Source: Prunus persica
Lineage: Eukaryota; Streptophyta; Magnoliopsida; Rosales; Rosaceae
Length of the DNA: 64,000 nt
Reading direction: 5' to 3'
Assembly (NCBI RefSeq): GCF_000346465.2
Contig: NC_034012.1
Location: forward strand, 20,450,377-20,514,376
In this document: positions 40,371 through 51,631 of the stretch, one piece after another
How the letters are laid out: every line of letters begins with the position of its first letter
Numbering within the stretch: position 1 is the stretch's first letter
Translations under genes and position numbers: made by a program
The notes under the pieces: generated by a model
Seen by the model: the letters and a program-made list of their open reading frames with translations, nothing else
Database searches by the model: none
What the model was told of the DNA's origin: nothing

Positions 40371-40452
40371 TGATATCTGATTGAGTCGACAACTTGGGGT
40401 ACATCAGAACGAACTTCGTACGGACTTGAATTGTCCGATTTCTTGGGCCAAT
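40371..40452 (+). repeat. 82-bp half-monomer, copy 3
   Basis: Same junction, 414 bp after copy 2 (two full monomers plus one 82-bp unit). Matching flanks show that copies 2 and 3 were amplified together after the deletion. Confidence 0.9.
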
Positions 40453-41563
40453 CGATATCGGATTGAGTCCAAAACTTGGGGTACCTCATAATATTGTGGG
40501 AGGAGTCATTTGCTGGGATTTGAGAGAAATCCAATCTCTAAAACCATACAACACACCAACCACTACATTTCATAACGAACTTCATATGAACCTGAATTGT
40601 CCAATTTCATGGACCAATCGATATCGGATTGCGTCCAAAACTTGGCGAACATCATAATATGGTGGGGGGAGTCATTTGGTGGGTTTTGAGTGAAATCCAA
40701 TCTCTACAACTATGCAATACACCAACCACTCCATTTCATAATGAACTTCGTACGAACCTGAATTGTCCAATTTCATGGACCAATCGATATCGGATTGCGT
40801 CCAAAACTTGGCGAACATCATAATATGGTGGGAGTCTTTTGGTGGGTTTTGATTGAAATACAATCTCTACAACTAGGCAACACACCAACCACTCCATTTC
40901 ATAACGAACTTTGTACAAACCTGAATTGTCCAATTTCATGGACCAATCGATATCGGATTGAGTCCAAAACTTTTGGAACACCATAATATGGTGGGAGAAG
41001 TCATTTGGTGGGTTTTGAGTGAAATCCAATCTCCAGAACTATGGAATACCCCAATCACACCATTTCATAACGAACTTCGTACGAACATGAATTGTCCAAT
41101 TTCATGGACCAATCGATATCGGATTGAGTCCAAAACTTGGGGAAGATCATAATATGATGGTAGGATTCATTTGGTGGGTTTTGAGTGAAATCCAATGGCT
41201 ACAACTATGCAATACACCAAACACTCCATTTCATAACAAACTTCGTACGAACCTGAATTGTCCAATTTCATGGACCAATCAATCTCGGATAGAGTACAAA
41301 ACTTGAGGAGCATCATAATATGATGGGTGGAGTCATTTGGTGAGTTGTGCATGAAATCCAATGGATAAAACTATGCAGTACACCAACCACCCCATTTTAA
41401 AACGAACTTCGTACAAACCTGTATTGTCCAATTTCATGGACCAATCGATATCGGATTGAGTACAAAGCTTGGGGACACATCATGATATGATGGGTGGTGT
41501 CATTTGGTGAGTTTTGAATGAAATCCAATGGCTAAAACTGTGCAATACACCACCCACTCCATT
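40453..41563 (+). repeat. Satellite flank immediately left of the LTR
   Basis: Class A monomers, two of them consecutive and nearly identical (GATTGCGTCCAAAAC followed by TTGGCGAACATC at 40628 and 40794), then GATGGGTGGAGTC / CACCACCCACTCC class B monomers. The array stops at CCATT, which is repeated on the other side of the LTR. Confidence 0.8.
41559..41563. repeat. Target site duplication, left (CCATT)
   Basis: CCATT immediately precedes the TG of the LTR and is repeated at 44022-44026. Removing the LTR and one copy restores an uninterrupted monomer (CACTCCATT followed by TCATAACG). A 5-bp duplication is typical of Ty3/gypsy and Ty1/copia integration. Confidence 0.93.
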
Positions 41564-42114
41564 TGACAAGACCCGACCCAAAGTCCCCTTTGGAATCCGA
41601 GTCGAACTCTGTTCATGATTGACACCTGGCAGGTGCCGAGCACAATTGACCTAGTTGCCCTTCTGGTTACAAACTTAATTTCATTTTAGCCTTGACTTCT
41701 ACCGAAAATTCGGGCGAGTCTCCCGTGTAATTTGTTCAATCCCCAAAATTTCACCTGTCAAGACAAGCATATATACACAACCCAACTTCCAACATGCATA
41801 TATATACAATCAACAGTAAAGTTTGTGCCTAGGGGCAATATCAGAGCATCTATACAGAGTAATTTACAAGAAGAACATTTGGAGGGTCAAGGACCCTACA
41901 CTGGGCCGAAGAGATGCAGGAAGCGGAAACTGCCCTGTGGTGGCTTTCAGATGCACGTCTACGGCCTGGGGGCGCAAAACATTTAAAAGGTGAGTGGACC
42001 CAAAAACAAAGTTTTAAACAAAAATAGCATAAGAACATACTAACCCAACTGTAAAAACAGTTATACAAAACTAATTCATTCTTTTAATCATATACATACT
42101 GAAATCAATGCACT

Positions 42115-42136
42115 CATATATATATATAAATATATG
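42115..42136. promoter_or_regulatory. TATA-rich tract in the LTR
   Basis: An uninterrupted A/T alternation (CATATATATATATAAATATA then TG) could serve as the TATA element of the LTR promoter. A second TATA-like pair, GCATATATACAC at 41767 and GCATATATATAC at 41796, lies nearer the putative 3' end. No transcription start can be placed from sequence alone. Confidence 0.3.
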
Positions 42137-42220
42137 TCAAGCATACTCATATCATTTTTAAACTCTTAAAAGCACTGAAATCAGTTTAAAACTATCACCT
42201 AGGTGTACCCCTTAAATTCT

Positions 42221-42263
42221 GTCAATTCATGATATCCGTCAATTCTTGATAATCCGTCAATTC
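42221..42263. repeat. Three short tandem copies of GTCAATTC in the LTR
   Basis: GTCAATTC starts at 42221, 42238 and 42256, giving a 17-18 bp tandem unit that also includes TGATA and ATCC. Such short direct repeats are common in the regulatory parts of plant LTRs. Confidence 0.65.
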
Positions 42264-42413
42264 CCCTTGCAGGTCTCGGTGACACAAAGTCAACCCGAGC
42301 CTCAAGCTGGCAGGATTCAGGGGACCGTAGTCAGCCTGATCTGCATTCCTAGCTCTCACGGTCCGGGCGTCCCCGAAACTCGTGAGGCAAATGTCAAGCG
42401 CGCTGACAAAACT

Positions 42414-42475
42414 GAAGGCAACCTGGATGTCCGTGGACATCGTCATATCCGAAGGCAACATATACCGAAGGCAAC
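42414..42475. repeat. GAAGGCAAC direct repeats in the LTR
   Basis: GAAGGCAAC occurs at 42414, 42451 and 42467; the last two form a 16-bp tandem unit (ATA-CCGAAGGCAAC). No function is known to me. Confidence 0.6.
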
Positions 42476-43711
42476 CTATTTCTATAACTGGGTACCTAAG
42501 GTGGCTTAAGAAAATATAAAATTTCTGAAAGATCTGATGAATAACTGAATTTTTGTTAAATCTAGAACTCTGCTGCCATTTATCTGATATATATATCTCG
42601 ATCTTTACTTTCCATATCTTTTTAGCGTATTCAACTAGGCAGCATATAAATAAAGATATTTAACTTCAAAAAATCATGCTAGGAAAACCATAATCCATAA
42701 AACTTATTCAAGATCAAATAATGAAATTCATTTGCATAAAATCATTTATAAAAGAAAAGTCCACTCACAGCTGGTCCGAGCTCACTGGACCTTTTGGAGG
42801 TCCCTCCTGCGGGTCAACTGGTGCCCGGGTGCCTGATTCAATTACCAATATAATATATACGTTAATAAAACTGCTTGATATAAATATTTAAATAAAACCC
42901 TGACCCCCGACTCCTAGAAGTGCGTGTATCCAATTAAAGTTACTCCTATGCCTACATTAATGTTCCGTTAAACCTAGGACACAAGTCCCAAGAGTCTGGT
43001 CTCAAACGGACGGTTGGTTTGGTCACAAACACACGAACAAAGGTTCGAACCCATTGAACCCGGAAATCACACAAGATGCGAAATCCGTTCAGGGTTCATA
43101 CGTTATCCAAATTAAGATCCGCGAATTCCTACGCGCTCGTGACAACACGAGGATCATTTTAGGACTGAGTGTCGTCCCCACCAAACTGCCCACGCTCCGG
43201 CAGCGCGTGGGTGGCTTGAGAAATTCCTGGAGGCTGGAAAAACTCCAAACCGCCGGCCCAAACTCCTAACTTAGGTAAAACACCCATTTTGAAACCACTT
43301 TTGTTCTTGGACCTACCTCAAAAAGTGGCCGGAAGTGGCCGGAATCACACTCTCAAAACCGGCTGAAACCTAGATTGAAAAATCGAATGATCTACGCTTG
43401 GAATTTCTGGAATCCTACCCAACCAGCAGCCATAGCATGGAAAATAGCTAGAAAACCATATCTCACTCGTCCGATTTGGTGGCCGGATGAAGGAGAACGA
43501 AAGCTTGGAAGTTCTGTCCACTCCGGCGTGATCTCGAGCGTTTTCCGGCGAAAAACAGCAGTTCCAAGGGCAGGGATCGGTCGGGAAAGGAAGAGGAAGC
43601 GGCGGTGGTTCGATTGGGTCTGGTCCCGTCGGTTGGAGTGGACTGTGGCGGCGGTTATGGAGGTTTGAAGGTGACGATTAGAAAGAAAAAAAAACGGGGG
43701 GAGTTGTGGTC

Positions 43712-43745
43712 GTGAGGAAGAAGAGTGAGGGAAGAGAGAGAGAGT
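43712..43745. repeat. Purine-rich / (GA)n tract in the LTR
   Basis: Almost pure A/G on the plus strand, ending in GAGAGAGAGAGAG, and followed by a long T run at 43748-43762. On the minus strand it reads as a CT-rich tract followed by mixed sequence, resembling plant pyrimidine-rich core promoter or leader sequence; this supports the minus-strand reading of the LTR only weakly. Confidence 0.55.
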
Positions 43746-44021
43746 CAGTTTTGTTTTTTTTTTAAATTCTGATTTCAAAATTACCGTTTTGCCCTTCTAA
43801 GTATTTTGACCGTATTTTCTTCGTTACAACTACGATTCAAGTCCACTCCGTGTCTACGGACTCGTTTCGTTGCGCCCTACGCAACGATGCAAGTGGAGTA
43901 GTCAAATTCTTTCTCGGTCAAAAAGTCAACTTTTCCTTTACTAGAATATTCTAAGGGCAAAAGTGTCCCTCCCCCTTAATCGTTTAATAGTTAAATATTA
44001 ATTACTGTTTAGGTTATTACA

Positions 44022-44026
44022 CCATT
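44022..44026. repeat. Target site duplication, right (CCATT)
   Basis: Second copy of the 5-bp duplication, directly after the terminal CA of the LTR. The satellite continues from here with TCATAACGAACC. Confidence 0.93.
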
Positions 44027-44450
44027 TCATAACGAACCTCGTACGAACCTGAATTGTCCAATTTCATGGACCAATCGATATCAGATTGAGTCCAAAACTT
44101 GGGGAACATCATAATATCGTGGAAGGAGTCATTTGTTGGGTTTTGAGTGAAATCCAATCTCTAGAACTACGCAATACACCAACCACTCCATTTCATAATG
44201 AACTACGTACGAACCTGAATTGTCAAATTTCATGGACCAATCGATATCAGATTGAGTCCAAAACATGGGGAATATCAAAATATGGTGGGAGGAGTCATTT
44301 GGTGGGTTTTGAGTGAAATCCGTATCTCTAGAACTATGGAATACACCAACCACTCCATTTCAAGACGAACTTCGTACGAACCTAAGTTGTCCAATTTCAT
44401 GGACCAATTGATATCGGATTGAGTCCAAAACTTGGGGAACATCATAATAT

Positions 44451-45443
44451 GGTGGATGAGTCATTTGGTGGGTTTTGAGTGAAATCCAATCTCTACAACT
44501 TTGCAATACACCAACCACTCCATTTCATGACGAAATTCGTACGACCCTGAATTGTCCAATTTCATGGACCAATCGATATCGAATTGAGTCCAAAACTTGG
44601 GGAACATCGTAATATGATGGGTGGAGTCATTTGGTGAGTTTTGAATGAAATCCAAAGGCTAAAACTATGCAATACACCAACCACTTCATTTCAGAACGAA
44701 CTTCGTACGAACCTAAGTTGTCCAATTTCATGAACCAATCGATATCGGATTGAGTCTAAAACTTGGGAAACATCATGATCTGGTGGAGGAGTCATTTGTT
44801 GGGTTTTGAGTGAAATCCAATCTCTACAACTTTGCAACACACCAACCACTCCATTTCATAACGAACTTCGTACGAACTTGAATTGTCCAATTTCATGGAC
44901 CAATTGATATCAGATTGCGTCCAAATCTTGGGGAACATAATAATATGATGGCAGGAGTCATTTGGTGAGTTTTGAATGAAATCCAACGGCTAAAACTATG
45001 CAATACACCAACCACTCCATTTCAGAACGAACTTCGTACGAACCTAAGTTGTCCAATTTCATGAACCAATCGATATCGGATTGAGTCCAAAACTTGGGGA
45101 ACATCATAATATGTTGGAGGAGTCATTTGGTGGGTTTTGAGTGAAATCCAATCTCTACAACTTTGCAATACACCAACCACTCCATTTCATAACGAACTTC
45201 GTACGAACCTGAATTGTCCAATTTCATGGACCAATTGATATCAGATTGAGTCCAAAACTTGTGGAACATCATAATATGATGGGTGGAGTCATTTGGAGAG
45301 TTTTGAAAGAAATCCAATGGCTAAACTATGCAATACACCAACCACTCCATTTCATAACGAACTTCGTACGAACCTGAATTGTCCAATTTGATGGACCAAT
45401 CGATATCGGATTGAGTCCAAAACTTGGGGAATATCATAATATG
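44451..45443 (+). repeat. Dimeric higher-order repeat of 331 bp, three copies
   Basis: Copies start at 44451, 44782 and 45113 with a shortened GGTGGA-GAGTC or GTTGGAGGAGTC monomer carrying CTCTACAACTTTG, each followed by a GATGGGTGGAGTC or GATGGCAGGAGTC monomer with GAATGAAATCC. CCTAAGTTGTCC and CAGATTG variants also alternate in register. The period is 331 because one monomer of each pair is 165 bp. Confidence 0.88.
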
Positions 45444-47471
45444 GTGGGAGGAGTCATTTGGTAGGTTTTGAGTGAAATCCAATTCTAGAACTATGCAATA
45501 TACCAACCACTCCATTTCAGAACGAACTTCGTACGAACCTAAATGGTCCAATTTCATGGACCAATCGATGTCGGATTGAGTCCAAAACTTGGGGAACATC
45601 ATAATATGGTGGGAGGTGTCATTTGGTGGGTTTTGAGTGAAATCCAATCTCTACAACCATGCAACACACCAACCACTCCATTTCATAACGAACTTTGTAC
45701 GAACCGGAATCGTCCAATTTCATGGACCAATCGATATTGGATTGAGTCCAAAACTTGGGGGACATCATAATATGGTGGGAGAAGTCATTTATTGGGCTTT
45801 GAGTGAAATCCAATTCTAGAACTATGAAATACACCAACCACTCCGTTTCAGAACGAACTTCGTGCGAACCTAAGTGGTCCAATTTCATGGACCAATCGAT
45901 ATCGGATTGAGTCCAAAACTTGGGGGACATCATAATATGGTGGGCGGAGTCATTTCGTGGGTTTTGTGTGAAATCCAATCTCTAGAACTATGCAATACAC
46001 CAACCAGATCATTTCAGAACGAACTCTGTACGAACGTAAATTGTCCAATTTCTTGGACCAATCGATATCGCATTGAGTCCAAAACTTGGGGAACATCAAA
46101 ATCTGGTTGGAGGAGTCATTTGGTGGGTTTTGAGTGAAATCCAATCTCTACAACTATGCAATACACCAACCACTGCATTTCAAACCGAACTTCGTACAAG
46201 CCTAAATTGTCCAATTTCATGGACCAATCGATCTCGGATTGAGTCCAAAACTTGGGGAACATCACATTATGGTGGGAGGAGTCATTTGGGGGGTTTTGAG
46301 TGAAATCGAATGGCTAAAACTTTGAAATACACAAACCACTCCATTTCAGGACGAACTTCTTATGAACCTGAATTGTCCAATTTCATGGACCAATCGATAT
46401 TGGATTGAGTCCAAAACTTGGGGAACAACATAATATGGTCAGAGGAGTCATTTGGTGAGTTTTGAATGAACTCCAATGGCTAGAACTATGCAATACACCT
46501 ACCACTCCATTTCAGAACGAACTTCGTACGAACTTAAATTGTCCAATTTCATGGACCAATCGATATCGGATTGCGTCCAAAACTTGGGGAACAACATAAT
46601 ATGGTGGGAGAAATCATTTGGTGGGTTTTTAGTGAAATCCAATCTTTACAACTATGCAATACACCAACCACTACATTTCATAATGAACTTCGTACGAACT
46701 TGAATTGTCCAATTTCTTGGACCAATCGATATCGGCATGAGTCCAAAACTTGGGGAACATCATAATATGATGGGTGGAGTCGTTTGGTGAGTTTTGAATG
46801 AAATGCAATGGCCAAAACTATGCAATACACCAACCACTCCATTTCAGAACGAACTTCGTACGAACCTGAATTGTCCAATTTCATGGACCAATCGATATCA
46901 GATTGAGTCCAAAACTTGGGGAACATCAAAACATGGTTGGAGGAGTCATTTGGTAGGTTTTGAGTGAAATCCAATCTCTAGAACAATGCAATACACCAAC
47001 CACTCCATTTCATACCGAACTTCGTACGAACCTAAATTGTCCAATTTCATGGATCAATCAATGTCGGATTGAGTCCAAAACTTGGGGAACATCATAATGT
47101 GGTGGGAGGTGTCATTTGCTGGGGTTTTGAGTGAAATCCAATCTCTACAACTACGCAATACACCAACCACTCCATTTCATAACGAACTTCGTACGAACCT
47201 GAATTGTCCAATTTCTTGGACCAATTGATATTGGACGGAGTCCAAAGCTTGGGGAACATCATAATATGATGGGTGCAGTCATTTGGTGAGTTTTGAACGA
47301 AATGCAATGGCCAAAACTATGCAATACACCAACCACTCCATTTCAGAACGAACGTCGTACGAACCTGAATTGTCAATTTTCATGGACCAATCGATATCGC
47401 ATTGAGTTCAAAACTTGGGGAACATCAAAATCTGGTTGGAGGAGTCATTTGGTGGGTTTTGAGTGAAATCG
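45444..47471 (+). repeat. Class-A satellite with recurring CATCAAAA monomers
   Basis: Monomers with AACATCAAAATCTGGTTGGAGG or AACATCAAAACATGGTTGG occur near 46090, 46923 and 47424. GAACGAAATGCAATGGCC / GAATGAAATGCAATGGCC monomers precede the last two at about 501 bp offset, indicating a trimer. A related monomer pair lies 1329 bp (eight monomers) apart (46073, 47402). Confidence 0.68.
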
Positions 47472-47803
47472 AATCTCTACAACTATGCAATACACCAACC
47501 ACTCCATTTCAAAACGAACTTCGTACAAGCCTAAATTGTCCAATTTCATGGACCAATCGATCTCGGATTGAGTCCAAAACATGGGGAACATCAAAATATG
47601 GTGGGAGGAGTCATTTGATGGGTTTTGAGTGAAATCCAATCTCTACAACTATGCAATACACCAACCACTCCATTTCAAAACGAACTTCGTACAAGCCTAA
47701 ATTGTCCAATTTCATGGACCAATCGATCTCGGATTGAGTCCAAAACATGGGGAACATCAAAATATGGTGGGAGGAGTCATTTGATGGGTTTTGAGTGAAA
47801 TCC
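47472..47803 (+). repeat. Perfect tandem duplication of one 166-bp monomer
   Basis: Positions 47472-47637 and 47638-47803 are identical over all 166 bp. Both carry unusual changes: CGTACAAGCC instead of CGTACGAACC, CGATCTCGG instead of CGATATCGG, and GTCATTTGATGGG. Neighbouring monomers normally differ at many sites, so this is a very recent duplication or conversion. Confidence 0.95.
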
Positions 47804-50800
47804 AATCTCTAGTACTATGCAATACACCAACCACTCCATTTCATAACGAACTTCGTACGAACCTGAATTGTCCAATTTCCTGGACCAATCGATATCGGAT
47901 TGAGTCCAAAACTTGGGGAACATCATAATATGTTGGGAGGAGTCATTTGGTGGGTTTTAGGAGAAATCCAATCTCTGGAACTATACGACACACTAACCAC
48001 TACATTTCATAACGAACATCTTACGAACCTGAATTGTCCAATTTCATGGACCAATCGATATCGGATTCAGTCCAAAACTTGGGGAACACCATAATATGGT
48101 GGGAGGAGTCATTTGGTGGGTTTTGAGTGAAATCCAATCCCTACAACTATGCAATACAATAACCACTCCATTTCAAAATGAACTTGAATTGTCCAATTTC
48201 ATGGAGCAATCGATATCGGATTGAGGCCAAAACTTGGGGAACATCATAATATGATGGGTGGAGTCATTTGGTGAGTTTTGAAAGAAATTCAATGGCCAAA
48301 ACTATGCAATACACCAACCACTCCATGTCAGAACGAACTTCGTACGAACCTGAATTGTCCAATTTCATGGACCAACCGACAATGGAGTGAGTCCAAAACT
48401 TTGGGAACATCATAATATGGTGGGAGGAGTCATTTCGTGAGTTTTGTGAGAAATTGAATCGCGAAAACTATGCAATACACCAACCACTCCATTTCATAAC
48501 GAACTTCGTACGAACCTGAGTTGCAGAATTTCATTGACCAATCGATATCGGATTGAGTCCAAAACTTGGGGAACATCATAACATGGTCGGAGGAGTCATG
48601 CGGTGTGTCTTGTGTGAAATCCAATTGCCAAAACTATGCAATACATCAACCACTCTGTTTCAGAATGAACTTCGTACAAACCGGAATTGAACAATTTCAT
48701 GTACGAATCGATATCGGATTGAGTCCAAAACATGGGGAACATCAGAGTATGGTGGGAGGAGTCATTTGGTGGGTTTTGAGTGAAATCCAATCTCTAGAAC
48801 TATGCAAGACACCAACCACTCCACTTCATAACGAACTTCGTACGAACCTGAATTGTCCAATTTCATGGACCAATCGATATATGATCGAGTCCAAAACATG
48901 CGGAACATCATAAAATGGTGGGAGGAGTCATTTGGTGGGTTTTCAGTGAAATCCAATCTGAAGAACTAAGCAATACACCAACCACTCCATTTCAAAACGA
49001 CCTTCGTACAAACCGTAGTTGTCCAATTTCAATGACCAATCGATATCCGTTTGAGTACAAAACTTGGGGAACAAGATAAACTTGTGGGAGGAGTCATTTG
49101 GTGAGTTTTGAGTGAAATCCAATTGCCAAAACTATGCAATACACCAACCACAACATTTCAGAACGAACTTCGTACAAACTTGACTTGTCCGATTTCATGG
49201 ACCAATCGATATCGGACTAAGTCCAAAATTTGGGGAACCTCATCATATTGTGGGAGGAGTCATTTGGTGGGTTTTGAGAGAAATCCAATCTCTTGAACTA
49301 TGCGACACACCAACAACTACATTTCATAACGAACTTCGTACGAACTTGAATTGTCCAATTTGAAGGACCAATCGATATCGGATTGAGTCGAAAACATGGG
49401 GAACGTCATAACATGTTGGGAGGAGTCATTTGGTGAGTTCTGTTTGGAATCCAATCGCTAGAACTATGCAATACACCAACCACTCCATTTTAGAACGAAC
49501 TTCGTACGAACCTGAATTGTCCAATTTCATGGACCAATGGATATCGGCTTGAGTCCAAAACTTGGGGACCACCATAATGTTGTTGGATGAGTCATTTGGT
49601 GAGTTCTGAGTGAAATCCAATGGGTAGAACTATGCAATACACGAACCACTCCATTTTAGAAAGAACTTCGTACGAACCTGAATCGTCCAATTTCGTGGAC
49701 CAATCAACATCGGATTGAGTCCAAAACTTGGGGAACAACATAAAGTTGTGAGAGGAGTCATTTGGTGACTTTTGAGTGAAATCCAATTGCCAAAACTATG
49801 CAATACACCAACCACTCCCTTTCAGACCGAACATCATACGAACCTGAATTGTCCAATTTCAGGGACCAATCGATATCGGATTGAGTCCAAGACTTGGGGA
49901 ACATCATAAAATCGGGGGAGGAGTCATGTGCTTTGTTTTGAGGGAAGTCCAATCTCAAGAACTATGCAATACACCAACAACTCCATTTCATAACGAACTT
50001 TGAAGGAACCAAAATTGTCCAATGTCATGGACCAATCGATATTGGATTGTGTCCAAAACTTGGGGAACATCATAAAATGGTGGGAGGAGTCATTTGGTGG
50101 GTTTTGAGTGAAATCCATTCTCTGCAACTATGCAATACACCAACCACTCGTATTCAGAACGAACTTTGTACGAACCTGAATTGTCCAATTTCATGGACCA
50201 ATCGATGTCGGATTGAGTCCAAAACTTGGGGGGAGGAGTCATTTGGTGGGTTTTGAGTGAAATCCAATAGTACAAACTATGCAATACACAAACCACTCCA
50301 TTTCAGAACGAACTTCGTACGAACCTGAATTGTCCAATTTCAGGGACCAATCGATATCGGTTTGGGTCCAAAACTTGGGGAACCTCATAATATGATGGGA
50401 GGGGTCATTTGGTGACTTTTGAGTGAAATCCAATTGGTAAAACTGTGCAATACACCAACCGCTCCATTTCAGAATGAACTTTGTACGAACCAGAATTGTC
50501 CGATTTAATGGACCAATCGATATCGGATTGGGTCCTAAACTAGGGGAACATCATAATATAGTGTGAGGAGTCATTTGGTGAGTTTTGAATGAAATCCATT
50601 GGCTAAAACTATGCAATACCCCAACCACTCCATTTCAGAATGAACTTCGAACGAACCTGAATTGTCTGATTTATTGGACCAATCGATATCGGATTGAGTC
50701 CAAAACTTGGGGAACATCAGAGTATTATGGGAGCAGTCATTTGGTGGGATTTGAGTGAAATCCAATCTCTAGAGCTATACAATACACCAACCACTCCATT

Positions 50801-51375
50801 TCCTAACGATCTTTGTACGAACCTGAATTTCCCAATTTCATGGACCAATCGATATCGGATTGAGTCTGAAACTTGGGGAACATCATAATATATGGTGGGA
50901 GGAGTCATTTGGTGACTTTTGAGTGAAATCCAATGGCTAAAACTATGCAATACACCAACCACTGCATTTCAGAACGAACTTTGTACGAACCTGAATTGTC
51001 CGATTTCAGGGACAAATCGGGATCGGATTGAGGGCAAAACGTGGGGAACATCATAATATGGTGGGTGGAGTCATTTGGTGAGTTTTGAGTGGAATCCAAT
51101 TGCCAAAACTATGCAATACACCAACCACTCCATTTCAGAACGAACTTCGTACGAACCTCAATTGTCCAATTTCATGGACCAATCGATATCGGATTGAGTC
51201 CAAAACTTGGGGAACATCAAAATGTTGTGGGGGGAGTGATTTGGTGAGTTTTGAGTGAAATCCAATTGCCAAAACTGTGCTATACACCAACCACTCCTTT
51301 CAAAACGAACTTCGTACGAACCAGAATTGTCCAATTTCATGGACCAATCGATATCGAATTGAGTCCAAAAGTTGG
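47804..51375 (+). repeat. Mixed satellite region left of the filler insertion
   Basis: A heterogeneous mixture of A, B and TTGCCAAAAC monomers. A 48178 monomer lacks 11 bp over the first dyad (GAACTTGAATTG). A 50230 monomer joins AAAACTTGG directly to GGGAGGAGTC, lacking about 20 bp. It ends at CCAAAAGTTGG (51375). Confidence 0.7.
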
Positions 51376-51541
51376 TGATAAGGTCATAATTTCACACATT
51401 TGCATGCCTTCTTTTTTTAGTAATTTTGTTTAGCGTCTCTGTATTTTGAGTCTCTTACCTATGTTTGTGTGTTTTGCAGGTTAAGACAGCAAGGGGATGA
51501 CATTTGATACAATTCATGCATGTTATGAGTGGCACAAGAGG
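51376..51541. other. Non-satellite filler of about 166 bp
   Basis: Starts TGATAAGGTCATAATTTCAC and ends GTGGCACAAGAG just before satellite resumes at GATCCGATCTCTAGAAC. It is unrelated to the monomer or the LTR at 41564-44021. It contains a T-rich stretch and TGTGTTTTGCAGGTTAAG, which resembles a plant 3' splice site. No target duplication is visible, and 49 bp of satellite (from GGAACATC to about GTGAAA) are missing at the junction, so it looks like filler captured at a repaired break, or a remnant of an older insertion. I do not recognise the source; a retroelement untranslated fragment is possible. Confidence 0.8.
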
Positions 51542-51631
51542 ATCCGATCTCTAGAACTATGCAATACACCAACCACTCCATTTCAGAACGAAATTCGTAC
51601 GAACCTGAACTGTCCGATTTCCTGGAGCAAT

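Larger units (their letters stand above)
1..41563 (+). repeat. 166-bp satellite array, left arm
   Basis: About 250 head-to-tail monomers of a single satellite family, all in the same orientation. Landmarks recur in fixed order every 166 bp: CCATTTCATAACGAAC, TTCGTACGAA, CCAATTTCATGG, CGATATCGGATTGAGT, CCAAAACTTGGGGAAC, ATCATAATATGGTGGG, AGGAGTCATTTGGTG, TTTTGAGTGAAATCC and AACTATGCAATACACC. Monomers differ from each other by scattered substitutions and one- or two-base indels; the array is a mosaic of variants rather than a homogenised block. Main variant classes are A (GTGGGTTTTGAG with TCTCTAGAAC), B (GTGACTTTTGAG or GTGAGTTTTGAG with GGCTAAAAC) and C (TTGTGGGAGG with TTGCCAAAAC). The left end is cut by the window. 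A unit of this size matches one nucleosome plus linker, as is usual for plant centromeric or heterochromatic satellites; the chromosomal location is inferred. Confidence 0.97.
41564..44021 (-). mobile_element. Solo LTR, 2458 bp, probably Ty3/gypsy Tekay/Del-like chromovirus
   Basis: The only long non-satellite insertion. It begins TGACAAGACC and ends GGTTATTACA on the plus strand, so it has the canonical TG...CA ends, and is flanked by a perfect 5-bp duplication. I see no second LTR, primer-binding site, polypurine tract before a second LTR, or gag-pol frame, so this is a solo LTR left by LTR-LTR recombination. Its length is close to the long LTRs of Tekay/Del-type chromoviruses. The minus-strand reading starts TGTAATAACC and has a pyrimidine-rich, promoter-like tract and a GGGCAAAACGG motif, which I associate with that lineage; lineage and strand are inferences. 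Open frames in it (for example minus 43392-43778, plus 42246-42509) match no protein I recognise and are probably non-coding. Confidence 0.88.

Noticed and set aside
42115..42136. Telomeric or microsatellite array
   Set aside because: Only a short AT alternation; no TTTAGGG repeats occur in the window.
42222..42509. Opposed frames of 79 and 87 codons in the LTR
   Set aside because: Short, overlapping on opposite strands, without recognisable domains; likely chance in a GC-richer part of the LTR.
43392..43778. 128-codon minus-strand frame in the LTR
   Set aside because: It overlaps a low-complexity purine/pyrimidine tract and a plus-strand frame, resembles no protein family I know, and lies in an LTR where coding is not expected.
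41564..44021. Full-length LTR retrotransposon
   Set aside because: No second LTR, primer-binding site or gag-pol sequence; 2458 bp is accounted for as one LTR with target duplications at both ends.
51376..51541. MITE or other small transposon
   Set aside because: No terminal inverted repeats or target duplication are visible, and satellite is missing at the junction.
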